Shown: positions 15,095 to 23,943, counted from the first letter of the stretch. The stretch: 35,056 bases of DNA from VGMA01 sp964655475 (GCA_964655475.1 CAZZMO010000017.1:1-35056); one strand, 5' to 3'. Numbers and translations: made by a program. Notes: generated by a model from the sequence alone, not told the origin.

Positions 15095-16093
15095 TCAATA
15101 TACTGAAATAGCTGATTGGAGAAAGGATCTCAAGAGAGAAGAGAGGTATTTTGTTTCTTTCGCCTCTGCGTGCAAATTTTCTCCTTTCAAAGTATACCGA
15201 TGGATTCGATAATCAGGGTAGAGTTCCCTAAAAGATTGAGCTGTATGGAAGTAGCTGCCTCTAACATAAAATTGGGTGTATTTCATCATATTGTCCAGAA
15301 GTTTATCTACGGGTCTGATGGTGAGGGGAGCGTTTGAATCATCAGTATCGAAGAAGTATGAAGAGCGGAGGAATTTGATTACATCATTGAGTGCAAAATA
15401 TGGACAGGTATGCCAGTCGATTTGTCTAGAGATTTTGTAGTGGGAAAAGGAGCAAGGGATCACTCTAGAGAGTTCTTCTACCTGTTCGATGATCTGTTTC
15501 AATCGACTCTCTACAATAACAGAGTCGGTGAGCTGGAGATAAAGCCTTGTCGGAGTTTTTTCAAGAAGAAGGGGGCAATAGTGATAAGTCGTCCCTTCTT
15601 GTGCAAGGAGAATGAGGGCCCCTTTCCTTTCTTCAGAGAGGAGAAATTCTTTTGCAAGTTCCGTAGTTTTTTCGATTCTGTCTATAAAAACAGGTGATAA
15701 AAACCTCTCATCTTTTCGCTGGAGTAGTTCTCTCATGCCAGAGAAATTGGGGGTGAGAGATTCAGGAAAGAGATAACTGCCGGCAAAGGATTGCCACTCA
15801 ATAGGAAATTTCTCTTCAAATGTCCTCACAACGAGGAGAAAGCACTGATAATTTCCTGCAAAAGAGAATGAAGCAAATGCTTCAAAGATATCTAGATACC
15901 CCTCTAAAGGTAATAATTCTTGATTTGCCTCAAATAATGTATGAAATTTTTGAATGTTTTCTCCATAATTCTGCCGGAAATAAGGGGGATCAGAAAGTGT
16001 TCGACACAAACGGAAAATATCTAAAGAGGGTTCAGGGGTTGACCTCGAAGATTGAGTGGTTACAGGGGATGGTGTATAGGAATAAACACTCAT
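15095..16093 (-). CDS. Putative CE-clan cysteine protease or acetyltransferase (effector candidate)
   Basis: A 332-residue protein not recognised as a named gene. It has no signal peptide; the first 22 residues are Ser/Thr/Pro-rich, as in many type III secretion substrates. The middle carries a possible catalytic set in the CE-clan order: H171 followed by Tyr in TTYHYCPLLLEK, D190 in LYLQLTDSV, Q224, and C230 in QIDWHTCPYFALNDV. Spacings are H to D 19, Q to C 6 and H to C 59. Published catalytic residues of Ulp1 (H514, D531, Q574, C580) and YopJ (H109, E128, C172) give similar spacings, and a C-x-x-F-A-L pattern after the Cys is typical. ChlaDub1 of Chlamydia is in this clan. Activity on ubiquitin-like proteins, or acetylation, is an inference. 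The C-terminal 100 residues match nothing known to me. It is transcribed away from the Tgl-like gene. Confidence 0.55.
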   Translation of the reverse strand: MSVYSYTPSPVTTQSSRSTPEPSLDIFRLCRTLSDPPYFRQNYGENIQKFHTLFEANQELLPLEGYLDIFEAFASFSFAGNYQCFLLVVRTFEEKFPIEWQSFAGSYLFPESLTPNFSGMRELLQRKDERFLSPVFIDRIEKTTELAKEFLLSEERKGALILLAQEGTTYHYCPLLLEKTPTRLYLQLTDSVIVESRLKQIIEQVEELSRVIPCSFSHYKISRQIDWHTCPYFALNDVIKFLRSSYFFDTDDSNAPLTIRPVDKLLDNMMKYTQFYVRGSYFHTAQSFRELYPDYRIHRYTLKGENLHAEAKETKYLSSLLRSFLQSAISVY

Positions 16094-16126
16094 TATTATG
16101 CAAAAATTTTATTTTTAGGCTAAGAT

Positions 16127-16156
16127 ATTTTAACAGTTAATTTCATAATAGGTCAA
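16127..16156 (-). promoter_or_regulatory. Promoter for the CE-clan-like gene
   Basis: On the minus strand TTGACC (16156-16151) and TAAAAT (16132-16127) are 18 nt apart. The expected start is near 16120, giving a leader of about 27 nt. The 109-bp divergent region it sits in also serves the Tgl-like gene, for which no clear promoter was found. Confidence 0.5.
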
Positions 16157-16202
16157 TTTCAAGTATTTTTTGTTTTTATTAATATTGCGTTAATGAGGTA
16201 GA

Positions 16203-18221
16203 ATGTTCGGGAAATTAAGGGAAAATATGCCTGTCGAAGCTGTTCAAGGGAAATTGCAAGCTTACTTAGTTGAAGAGGGGCGGGCCAATCGTAGTGAGTG
16301 TTCCTTAGAAGGGCATTTTGTACTGAAATTTCAAGAAGTAGTGGAGTCTTTTTTTGAAAAAAAAGAGCTCATCCGTGAAGGGAAAATCAAAGATGCATTG
16401 AATATTAAGCCTTCCAAGCTCTGGGATCCTCGTGTCTATGCTAAAGCGCTTCAAAGTCTTGGTCATGAATCCATTCTTGTGAATCAGGTGGAGACCCCTG
16501 CTTCAGCTCTATATGAGAGGTTTCAGCAAAAGAAAGTTTTTGAAAAGTCTCTCGGAAGCCCCACCTATTGGGAAACTGTACCTAGGCAAGGTAAGGGGAT
16601 CAACCCTGAGCAGCTCCAAATGAAGCAGGGAGTTGAACCTGCTGCAGCTTTTAGGAGCTTTTCTGAGGGGTTGAGGTTTTTAAGTTCTGTAGCAGTGATT
16701 GACCTGGCTGTCTATTTGCTTCTCCTAGAAAGGTTTGGGGAAAGCAGATTCAATCAGGTTGTCAGTGCATGGGCCGGTGTGGAACTGATCCGGATCGGTG
16801 ATCTCCACTCTTCTCACCGCAATAAGCTCATGATCCAAACGGCGACTCAAGTGGATGGGATCTTTCAACAGGGGCAGATCTATACTCTCGCGGCTAGAGA
16901 GCTTCGCTACCTTATTTATCTCAAGCAAGATCGACTAGGCCGCCCATTATTTACTGAATTTGGGCTCAATCCAAAGGGAGAATCGATAGATGCAAGTCAA
17001 TTGACTCTTTCTGCTGCCCTAAATACAAGAGAGATTGAAAGATGGTTTATCCCTCCCGTAGATTCTCCTCAGAAAGAGCTCAGTGGGGCGCCAACCATTT
17101 TGGAACACTTTGTCCAGAAAATGGAAGAGCTCGTGACCCCTTTCTTCCAGAAAAGAAAGCTCATTAGGGAAGGAAAACTGCAAGAAGCAATTAATATTAA
17201 GCCGTCAAGAATTTGGTCCAATCGGATCTATGGAGCTGTTTTGAAAAGACTCGGGGAGAAAAAAATCCTCGTGAATCAACAAGCTATTCCTGCGCGTCAA
17301 CTTCATCAGAGATTAAGAGATGATTGTAGTTTATACCTTCCGAGGGGGAATCGGGATTATTGGAGCCATGTTAGAAAGCCTGATCAGGTATTGAACATCG
17401 ATCCAGCTCAGCTTGAGATGAAACGGGGGGTGAATTTTGCAAGAGCATTTACCTCTTTTCAAGAAGGGCTCTCTTTCTTAGATTGCCATTCGATTCTCGA
17501 TGTTGCGCGCTATCTTGTTCTTTTAGAAAGATGGGGTGAGGCAAGGTTTAATGCGATCATGGGAAGATGGATGGAGGAATCACCAATCAGGATTGGAGAT
17601 AATGAATGTCCACATCAAGCAAAGCTCATCATGCTCGTCAAAATCAAGAAGAGTAAACTCACTTTAGAGGGGATCAGAAAACGCCCCCCAACCTTTTATC
17701 TAGGTCAGCTTTTATACATGAAAAATCGATCCGACTACTGCAGAAGAAACCCCCATGGGCCGAGTTCAGGGATCAATCTAGTCTACAAGGGGAAAAATGA
17801 GAGAGGGGAGGATCTTTTTATTGGATTTGATTTAGATCCGAAGGGTGTCACCCTACAGGAGGCTGCCGATTGGTTATTTGAAGAATACAATCAGCTTCCG
17901 GTCGAGACAGATGCAGTGCTCCCGATAGAATATGTGAATCGATTGCAGACGTTTTACTTTGAATTCAATGGTAAAGAGGAGAGGTTTACCTTAGAAGAGC
18001 TCTATTTAGGGGCTGAAGGGAAGCTCAAGAGAAAGCCAGAGATCAATCAAGCCTTTTTTCAATACCACTTTTTACCTTGGGCACTGAAGAGCATAGAAGA
18101 GGCAAACGCACATTATAGAACCCCCATCACAAAAGAAGAGTTTCTGTCGGGGCACGAATTTTTCGAAGAATATGACTCTTACGAGCTTCCAAACGTACAC
18201 ATAGAATCGTCGACTTCTTGA
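16203..18221 (+). CDS. Tandem-duplicated protein resembling Tgl-type transglutaminase
   Basis: A 672-residue protein with no signal peptide or membrane helix. It consists of two related halves (about 38-262 and 301-566) plus a 100-residue tail. The halves share, among others, KxLIREGK, NIKPSxxW, ILVNQ, YW (122-123; 386-387), and a helix ending GExRFN. This core resembles Bacillus subtilis Tgl, recalled from memory: YGNTTYW, then the catalytic Cys 17 residues before GEDKFN, then FFLGDCLYFKN. Half 2 has C428 with exactly the same distance to GEARFN (445-450) and then FYLGQLLYMKN (498-508). In half 1 the Cys position is S162, so that half is probably inactive. Counterparts of Tgl E187 and H200 are not evident (I524, and no His), so activity is uncertain. 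GAGG lies before the ATG. It is divergent from the CE-clan-like gene. Confidence 0.6.
   Translation: MFGKLRENMPVEAVQGKLQAYLVEEGRANRSECSLEGHFVLKFQEVVESFFEKKELIREGKIKDALNIKPSKLWDPRVYAKALQSLGHESILVNQVETPASALYERFQQKKVFEKSLGSPTYWETVPRQGKGINPEQLQMKQGVEPAAAFRSFSEGLRFLSSVAVIDLAVYLLLLERFGESRFNQVVSAWAGVELIRIGDLHSSHRNKLMIQTATQVDGIFQQGQIYTLAARELRYLIYLKQDRLGRPLFTEFGLNPKGESIDASQLTLSAALNTREIERWFIPPVDSPQKELSGAPTILEHFVQKMEELVTPFFQKRKLIREGKLQEAINIKPSRIWSNRIYGAVLKRLGEKKILVNQQAIPARQLHQRLRDDCSLYLPRGNRDYWSHVRKPDQVLNIDPAQLEMKRGVNFARAFTSFQEGLSFLDCHSILDVARYLVLLERWGEARFNAIMGRWMEESPIRIGDNECPHQAKLIMLVKIKKSKLTLEGIRKRPPTFYLGQLLYMKNRSDYCRRNPHGPSSGINLVYKGKNERGEDLFIGFDLDPKGVTLQEAADWLFEEYNQLPVETDAVLPIEYVNRLQTFYFEFNGKEERFTLEELYLGAEGKLKRKPEINQAFFQYHFLPWALKSIEEANAHYRTPITKEEFLSGHEFFEEYDSYELPNVHIESSTS
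16314..17900 (+). repeat. Ancient tandem domain duplication inside the Tgl-like gene
   Basis: Codons 38-262 (16314-16988) and about 301-566 (17103-17900) encode two copies of one domain. Similarity is clear in protein (for example FFEKKELIREGK against FFQKRKLIREGK, and NIKPSKLW against NIKPSRIW) but strongly diverged in DNA, so the duplication is old. Copy 2 has extra residues around 482-523 that copy 1 lacks. Confidence 0.85.
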
Positions 18222-18268
18222 ATAAAGGCTTGCGGTATATAACCCTACATCTTCTATAATGCGAGGGT

Positions 18269-19312
18269 ATGAAAAAAAAGATCATAGTTCGGATGCCCAA
18301 CTGGATTGGCGACTTCATCATGGCAGTTCCTGTTCTCCATGACCTCAGAAAAGCCTTTCCACAAGGAGAAATTACAGCTCTTACGTCGAACTCTTTGGTT
18401 CCCATCCTCAAGCATGATCCTCATATCAGTTCTATCATCGGCTTTTCCCGAGAGAAGAGGTTTTTCCCAAAGACCTCGTCAGGGGAATCCCTCATCCGCC
18501 TTCTGAGACAAAAACGCTACGACACAGGGATTATTCTGACGAACTCCTTTTCATCGGCGCTCCATTTTCAGATGGGGAAGGTGAAAGAGAGAATTGGGTT
18601 TTACGACTCTTGGAGAAGGCATCTTCTGAATAATGGGATAGAATTTCCTGCGAGAAGGAAAGAGCAGCACCTCGTCATGACTTATAAAATGCTCTTAGCC
18701 CCCCTCGATATTGAAATCTCAGATACAAGGCCTGAGCTCTTTTTATCGGAAGAGGAACTTCTTGAAGCAAAGGACAAGCTCCCTTCGGGGAAAACAATTA
18801 TTGGGATCAATCCAGGGGCTGCTTATGGGAGTGCAAAGTGTTGGCTTCCAGAGCGTTTTAAAGAAGTAGCTAAAGAGATCCTCCGGCAAGACCCCGATCG
18901 AATTGTACTTTTCTTTGGCGACCGAGGGACCAAATCTCTCGTCGATAGCATCTGTGAAGGGCTCAATGAAAGAGTGATCAATTTGGCAGGTAAAACTTCT
19001 CTTCGAGAGCTCATGGCCTTCATTAAACTCTCTGATGTGTTTCTCACAAACGACAGCGGTCCTATGCACATTGGGGCGGCTCTCAAAGTGCCTCTCGTTG
19101 CCCTCTTTGGATCGACCGATTCTACGGTCACTGGGCCCTACATGAATGGAACGGTAATCCAAAAACCTGTTTCCTGTTCTCCTTGTTTTAAAAGAACTTG
19201 CCCGATCGATTTTCGCTGCATGAAGCAGATCACGACCGAAGATGTCCTGCAAGCGATGGAAAAAATTCTCGCAAGAGAAGAAGAGTACCTCCTCTCACCA
19301 CTCCATTTTTAA
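18269..19312 (+). CDS. waaF: ADP-heptose:LPS heptosyltransferase II-like (glycosyltransferase family 9)
   Basis: Transfers a heptose (or related sugar) from a nucleotide donor onto lipopolysaccharide core at the inner face of the cytoplasmic membrane. The 347-residue product matches WaaF: RMPNWIGDFIMAVPVLHDLR at the start (family: xxxWxGDxxMxxP), NPGAAYGSAKCWLPERF, TNDSGPMHIGAALKVPLVAL, FGSTDSTVTGP, and a C-terminal CSPCFKRTCP motif followed by a Cys-containing segment. Chlamydiaceae have heptose-free LPS, so a WaaF-like enzyme would mark a fuller core in this organism, although family 9 members can use other sugars. A TATAAT lies 8 nt before the ATG (18255-18260), with TTGCGG 19 nt upstream of it. 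GAGGG abuts the start. The gene lies 47 bp after the Tgl-like gene, likely as a separate unit. Confidence 0.88.
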   Translation: MKKKIIVRMPNWIGDFIMAVPVLHDLRKAFPQGEITALTSNSLVPILKHDPHISSIIGFSREKRFFPKTSSGESLIRLLRQKRYDTGIILTNSFSSALHFQMGKVKERIGFYDSWRRHLLNNGIEFPARRKEQHLVMTYKMLLAPLDIEISDTRPELFLSEEELLEAKDKLPSGKTIIGINPGAAYGSAKCWLPERFKEVAKEILRQDPDRIVLFFGDRGTKSLVDSICEGLNERVINLAGKTSLRELMAFIKLSDVFLTNDSGPMHIGAALKVPLVALFGSTDSTVTGPYMNGTVIQKPVSCSPCFKRTCPIDFRCMKQITTEDVLQAMEKILAREEEYLLSPLHF

Positions 19313-19353
19313 ACCTGGTTGTGTATATATTCTTTTTTTAGTAGAAGGAGGGC

Positions 19354-20211
19354 ATGAAGAAAAATGTCAAAATTGCTCTCACTATTTTGGTCTTGCTTGC
19401 TACTGTGATCGCCACGGTAGTTTTTGTTCAAAGCAATAAGATTGCGGTACTTGAGCCAAAAGGGATCATTGCTCAGGCAGAAAAAGACCTTTTGATCATC
19501 ACCTCCCTTTTAATGTTGATTGTGGTGATTCCAGCTCTCCTCTTTACTTTGATTTTTGCTTGGGTTTATCGAGCCGATAACAAAAAAGCAACCTATAGAC
19601 CCGATTGGAGCGAAAGTCATGTAGCTGAGGTGTTTTGGTGGGGAGTCCCTTCCGTCATCATCATCTTCTTAGCCATTTTAACTTATCAAAGTAGCCATGC
19701 TCTCAACCCCTATAAGCCGATCGAATCAGACAAGAAGCCCATCACCATTCAGGCAGTAGCCCTCGATTGGAAGTGGCTTTTCATCTACCCAGAGCAAGGA
19801 ATTGCGACCGTCAATTACATTCAATTCCCCGTCGATACTCCTCTCAATTTTGAGATCACGGCCGATGCGCCCATGAATTCATTCTGGATCCCACAGCTCG
19901 GGGGACAAATTTATGCAATGCCTGCGATGAAGACAAAACTTCACCTCATGGCAAGTGAAACAGGAACCTTCCGAGGCTGCTCAGCAAATATCAGCGGAGT
20001 GGGCTTTGCAGGGATGGTCTTCACAGCGAAAGCGACTGATGAAGCGGACTTTAACGCTTGGGTGGGAGAAGTAAAAAACTCTCCACGATCCCTTACATTA
20101 GAAGAATACAATGAGCTGATGAAGCCAAGTGAATATAACCCAGTCACTCTCTACTCGTTAGAGAAGGATGATCTGTTTGATTACATCATTATGAAATATG
20201 GAGCGCCATGA
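19354..20211 (+). CDS. cyoA: Cytochrome bo3 quinol oxidase subunit II
   Basis: Subunit II of a haem-copper quinol oxidase, with two membrane helices and a periplasmic cupredoxin domain. The 285-residue product has a hydrophobic N-terminus, a PKGIIAQAEKDLL segment close to the E. coli LDPKGQIG region, a second helix pair (about 45-70 and 90-112), then WKWLFIYPEQGIATVN and NSFWIPQLGGQIYAMPAM. The CuA ligands of cytochrome c oxidases (paired Cys, His, Met) are absent, and the equivalent loop reads FRGCSANISGVGFAGM, as expected for a quinol oxidase. No lipobox Cys is seen near the N-terminus, unlike E. coli CyoA. AAGGAGG lies only 2 nt before the ATG. The stop overlaps the cyoB start (ATGA at 20208-20211). 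Confidence 0.95.
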   Translation: MKKNVKIALTILVLLATVIATVVFVQSNKIAVLEPKGIIAQAEKDLLIITSLLMLIVVIPALLFTLIFAWVYRADNKKATYRPDWSESHVAEVFWWGVPSVIIIFLAILTYQSSHALNPYKPIESDKKPITIQAVALDWKWLFIYPEQGIATVNYIQFPVDTPLNFEITADAPMNSFWIPQLGGQIYAMPAMKTKLHLMASETGTFRGCSANISGVGFAGMVFTAKATDEADFNAWVGEVKNSPRSLTLEEYNELMKPSEYNPVTLYSLEKDDLFDYIIMKYGAP

Positions 20212-22148
20212 GTCTGTTTGGAAGATTGACAATCGATGCGTTTCGACATGATTGGATTGAATATGGTGCAGGTGCATCGATGGTTTTCGGTGGGATAGCC
20301 CTAGTCATTTGGCTTACCTACGCACGTCGATGGAAGTGGCTTTGGACCGAATGGCTCACAACAGTCGATCACAAAAAGATTGGGGTGATGTACATCGTTG
20401 TCTCTGCCATCATGCTCTTCAAAGGGCTTTTTGATGCAGGGATGATGAGGCTACAACAGATCTGGGCTGTTGGCGATTCGATGGGATACATCACAGCTGA
20501 TCATTTTCAGCAAGTCGCTACTGCTCACGGTGTTACGATGATTTTTTTCGTTGGGATGGGGGTGATGTTCGGCGTTATCAATCTGATTCTCCCTTTACAG
20601 ATTGGTGCGCGGGACGTCGCCTTTCCGGCACTCAACTCCATTAGCTTCTGGCTCTTTACTTCAGGAGCGATGTTCATATTAGTTTCTCTTGTCATTGGTG
20701 TGTTTGCAGGAACAGGTTGGTCTGCCTATCCACCACTATCAGGGCTCAAGTATAACCCTGGTGTGGGAGTTGATTATTGGCTCTGGAGCGTCCAGATCTC
20801 GGGGGCAGGAAGTTTGCTTTCCGGGATCAATTTCTTTGTCACAATATTGAAAATGCGCTGCCCTGGTATGACCCTCATGAAGATGCCGATTTTCGTCTGG
20901 GCCGCTTTTGCAACCATGATTCTAGTCATGTTTGCCTTCCCCATTTTGACAGCAACTGCAGGGATGCTTACGACAGATCGCCTTCTCGATACCCGGTTCT
21001 TTACCGCTGATTATGGTGGGAATCCGATGATGTACATCAATCTCTTTTGGGCATGGGGCCATCCTGAAGTCTATATTCTTGTTTTACCCGCTTTTGGGAT
21101 TTTTTCTGAGATTGTCCCCGTCTTTTCTGAAAAGAAACTCTTCGGTTATACGACGATGGTCTGGGCGATTTTTGTGATCACCTTCCTCTCATTTATCGTC
21201 TGGCTCCACCACTTCTTTACGATGGGAGCAGGACCAAATGTCAACGCCTTCTTTGGGATCATGACCATGGTCATCGCAGTCCCAACAGGTGTTAAAGTGT
21301 TCAACTGGCTCTTCACCATGTGCCGAGGTAGAGTTCACTTTACTACCCCGATGCTCTGGTTTTTAGGATTTGCGATTACCTTTACACTTGGGGGGATGGC
21401 TGGGGTGATGATGTCGATCCCTGCTGTCGATTTCCAGGTCCACAATAGCTTGTTTCTCATTGCTCACTTCCACTTCGTGATCATCGGTGGAGTTCTCTTT
21501 GGTTTTTTTGCAGGTTATTCATACTGGTTTCCGAAGTTTACCGGCTTTATGTTGAATGAAAGGATCGGCAAATGGGCCTTTTGGTTCTGGCTGGTCGGCT
21601 TTTTAGTTGCCTTTACTCCGCTCTATCTTCTTGGTTTTATGGGAGCTACAAGAAGGCTCGACCATTACGATGCATCTACTGGATGGTGGCCACTTTTTGC
21701 AGTTGCCGCTTTTGGTTTTGGCCTTGTGATGATCGGTTTTGGACTCCAACTTCTTCAGCTGTTTGTCAGCATCAGAGATCGAAAAAAGAATCTCGATCTC
21801 ACAGGAGATCCTTGGAATGGAAGAACTCTCGAATGGTCAATCTCCTCTCCACCACCTTTTTTCAACTTTGCTGTGACACCTGTTGTTCACGAAAGAGATG
21901 CGTTTTGGGATATGAAAAAAAATCCTCAAAAACCACTCCCATTTGAACCGATTCACATGCCTCAAAATACAGGTGTTGGCGTTTACATCGGTGGACTCAG
22001 CTTTCTTCTCGGGTTCGCTATGGTGTGGCACATGTTCTGGCTTGCTATCTTGAGCTTGATCGGAATCTTGATCGCTCTCATTGTCCGCCTATTTGAAAAA
22101 GATACAGACTATTATCTCACGAAAGAGGAGGTAGAGCGCCATGCATGA
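20208..22148 (+). CDS. cyoB: Cytochrome bo3 quinol oxidase subunit I
   Basis: Catalytic subunit that oxidises ubiquinol or menaquinol, reduces O2 to water and pumps protons. The 646-residue product carries all metal ligands: H107 and H422 (low-spin haem; TAHGVTM and HFHFV), H285 with the cross-linked Y289 (WGHPEVYILVLP), H334 and H335 (WLHHFF, CuB), and H420 (haem o3). K363 (PTGVKVFNW) marks the K-channel. At the quinone site D76, H99 and Q102 fit E. coli D75, H98 and Q101, while E. coli R71 appears as K72. About 15 membrane helices are expected. cyoB is coupled to cyoA and overlaps cyoC by 8 bp. Confidence 0.97.
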   Translation: MSLFGRLTIDAFRHDWIEYGAGASMVFGGIALVIWLTYARRWKWLWTEWLTTVDHKKIGVMYIVVSAIMLFKGLFDAGMMRLQQIWAVGDSMGYITADHFQQVATAHGVTMIFFVGMGVMFGVINLILPLQIGARDVAFPALNSISFWLFTSGAMFILVSLVIGVFAGTGWSAYPPLSGLKYNPGVGVDYWLWSVQISGAGSLLSGINFFVTILKMRCPGMTLMKMPIFVWAAFATMILVMFAFPILTATAGMLTTDRLLDTRFFTADYGGNPMMYINLFWAWGHPEVYILVLPAFGIFSEIVPVFSEKKLFGYTTMVWAIFVITFLSFIVWLHHFFTMGAGPNVNAFFGIMTMVIAVPTGVKVFNWLFTMCRGRVHFTTPMLWFLGFAITFTLGGMAGVMMSIPAVDFQVHNSLFLIAHFHFVIIGGVLFGFFAGYSYWFPKFTGFMLNERIGKWAFWFWLVGFLVAFTPLYLLGFMGATRRLDHYDASTGWWPLFAVAAFGFGLVMIGFGLQLLQLFVSIRDRKKNLDLTGDPWNGRTLEWSISSPPPFFNFAVTPVVHERDAFWDMKKNPQKPLPFEPIHMPQNTGVGVYIGGLSFLLGFAMVWHMFWLAILSLIGILIALIVRLFEKDTDYYLTKEEVERHA

Positions 22149-22728
22149 CTCTCATGAAAGTGCTCACCAGGAGATGCACTCTAAAACAATCTTTGGGTTT
22201 TGGTGTTACCTTCTCACCGATTTCATGATGTTCGCCACCTTCTTTGCCACCTACGCCGTCCTCAAAAATGGCACATATGGAGGCCCCACTTCTCATGACA
22301 TCATGAATATTTCAAGAGGCTTACTCCTCACCCTCGTCTTTTTAGCTACGAGCATGACGAGTGGATTGGGAGGAGTTTCTGTTCACCGCTCTTCTCGAAA
22401 AGGGGTCCTATTTTGGTTCTTCTTGACCTTCCTTTTAGGGTCGATCTTTCTCATATTGCAGTTTCAAGATTGGCAGCAGCTCATTGCAGCAAATTCTGGA
22501 TGGGAAAGGAGCGCCTTTTTATCTTCCTTCTTCACCATCCTCGGGATGCATGCCATTCATGTAGTTATTGCCCTCCTTTGGACTCTCGTGCTCTTGACTC
22601 CAACGCTCTTCCATCCGATTACAGATATTGATATCAGACGCATCACTTGTCTTCGGATGTTTTGGCAATTCTTGAACGTAGTATGGCTCTTTGTATTCAC
22701 AGTCGTTTATCTCTTAGGAGTAGTGTAA
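22141..22728 (+). CDS. cyoC: Cytochrome bo3 quinol oxidase subunit III
   Basis: Membrane subunit III of the quinol oxidase, which has no redox centre and stabilises subunit I. The 195-residue product has five hydrophobic segments, GFWCYLLTDFMMFATFFATY near the start, as in the COX3/CyoC family, and the HAIHVVIALLWTLV helix. The ATG overlaps the cyoB stop by 8 bp; a second ATG four bases later is out of frame. The length matches E. coli CyoC (about 204). Confidence 0.95.
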   Translation: MHDSHESAHQEMHSKTIFGFWCYLLTDFMMFATFFATYAVLKNGTYGGPTSHDIMNISRGLLLTLVFLATSMTSGLGGVSVHRSSRKGVLFWFFLTFLLGSIFLILQFQDWQQLIAANSGWERSAFLSSFFTILGMHAIHVVIALLWTLVLLTPTLFHPITDIDIRRITCLRMFWQFLNVVWLFVFTVVYLLGVV

Positions 22729-22729
22729 C

Positions 22730-23059
22730 ATGATGGATGTAAGTCACAAATGGAATAAGAGCTTTAACCATGTCATTCTTGGGACGATCCTTTCATTAGT
22801 GTTGACACTCATGGCATATTTCCTTGTGAAAGATGCCCTTTTGACTGGATGGACCCTCCGTTTGATGGTGTTTGCCCTAGGAACAGTTCAGGCGATCTTA
22901 CAACTCATCCTCTTTCTCAATCTTGGCGTTGAATCGAAGCCGAGATGGAGTCTTCTCACCTTCTTTTTCATGGTTCTCGTCATCGTTGTGATTGTTGGAG
23001 GCTCGATTTGGATTATGAAGAATCTCGACTACAACATGATGCCCTGTATGAACATGTAA
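22730..23059 (+). CDS. cyoD: Cytochrome bo3 quinol oxidase subunit IV
   Basis: Small subunit IV, thought to help assemble the CuB centre in subunit I. The 109-residue product has three hydrophobic segments (about 16-34, 41-62 and 72-96) with the family pattern of a short polar N-terminus, then HVILGTILSLVLTLMAYFLV and FALGTVQAILQLILFLNLG. It starts 1 nt after the cyoC stop. The C-terminal tail is Met-rich (MMPCMNM). Confidence 0.93.
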   Translation: MMDVSHKWNKSFNHVILGTILSLVLTLMAYFLVKDALLTGWTLRLMVFALGTVQAILQLILFLNLGVESKPRWSLLTFFFMVLVIVVIVGGSIWIMKNLDYNMMPCMNM

Positions 23060-23103
23060 TTTTTTATTTGCTTTCAAATGTAATTTTGTAACAATGCGCC
23101 ATT

Positions 23104-23943
23104 ATGGAAAAAATAGTTAAACAGTACGCGGTTTTGACGAAACCAGGGATTGTCGTTGGCAATCTCTTGACGATGGTAGCAGGGTTTGCAGCTGCATCTA
23201 GAGGCTATTGGGACGTTCCACTCTTCTTCTGGACGCTGTTCGGACTCTCTTTAGTCATTATGTCTGCCTGTGTATGGAATAACTACATCGACCGCGAGCT
23301 CGATGGGAAGATGATGAGGACCAGAGAAAGACCTCTTGTTATCGGTACCATCTCTCCTCAAGAAGCGAAAATTTTCGGTACTTGTCTCATTGTTTTAGGT
23401 GTGATGATACTTGGGATTGGGACCAATATTTTGGCCACATTTACAGCCCTCTTTGGCTTCATCATTTATGTCTTTGCCTACAGCTTTTCGAAGTACCGCT
23501 TGAGTGAGGCGACATTTGTTGGAAGTTTAGCAGGTGCCGTACCTCCTGTAGTAGGTTATGCTGCTGTAACAGGATCGCTCGATCTCACCGCATTTTTCCT
23601 CTTTTTAATCTTAATAAGCTGGCAGATGCCCCACTTCTTTGCGATTGCGATCTACCGTTTGGAAGACTATAAAAATGGCTCCATCCCGGTAGCTCCTGCT
23701 GAAAGGAGCATGAAAGCTACGAAGTGTTCGATGTTTTTTTATGTCCTTGCCTTTACTGTCCTCTCTTTCTTGTTTGAGCCCTACCTATCAGTCATCGGAT
23801 TTGTTTGGCTTAGCCTAGCCCTCATGGGCTTTTTCACGAAAGATGATCGCCTCTGGGCACGAAAAATGTTCTTTTTTTCTCTCGTTGTCATTATGGTATT
23901 TTCCCTATGGTTGATCGGGATGAGTTATATGAGGTGTTTTTAG
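23104..23943 (+). CDS. cyoE: Protohaem IX farnesyltransferase (haem O synthase)
   Basis: Attaches a farnesyl group to haem b to make the haem o needed by the cyo oxidase. The 279-residue integral membrane product has the UbiA-family motif NNYIDRELDGKMMRTRERPL (aspartates that bind the prenyl diphosphate through Mg2+) and the second cluster region around YRLEDYKNGSIPV. About eight membrane segments are visible. It lies 44 bp after cyoD, completing the five-gene operon. Its end overlaps the proposed start of the next gene by 37 bp. Confidence 0.95.
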   Translation: MEKIVKQYAVLTKPGIVVGNLLTMVAGFAAASRGYWDVPLFFWTLFGLSLVIMSACVWNNYIDRELDGKMMRTRERPLVIGTISPQEAKIFGTCLIVLGVMILGIGTNILATFTALFGFIIYVFAYSFSKYRLSEATFVGSLAGAVPPVVGYAAVTGSLDLTAFFLFLILISWQMPHFFAIAIYRLEDYKNGSIPVAPAERSMKATKCSMFFYVLAFTVLSFLFEPYLSVIGFVWLSLALMGFFTKDDRLWARKMFFFSLVVIMVFSLWLIGMSYMRCF

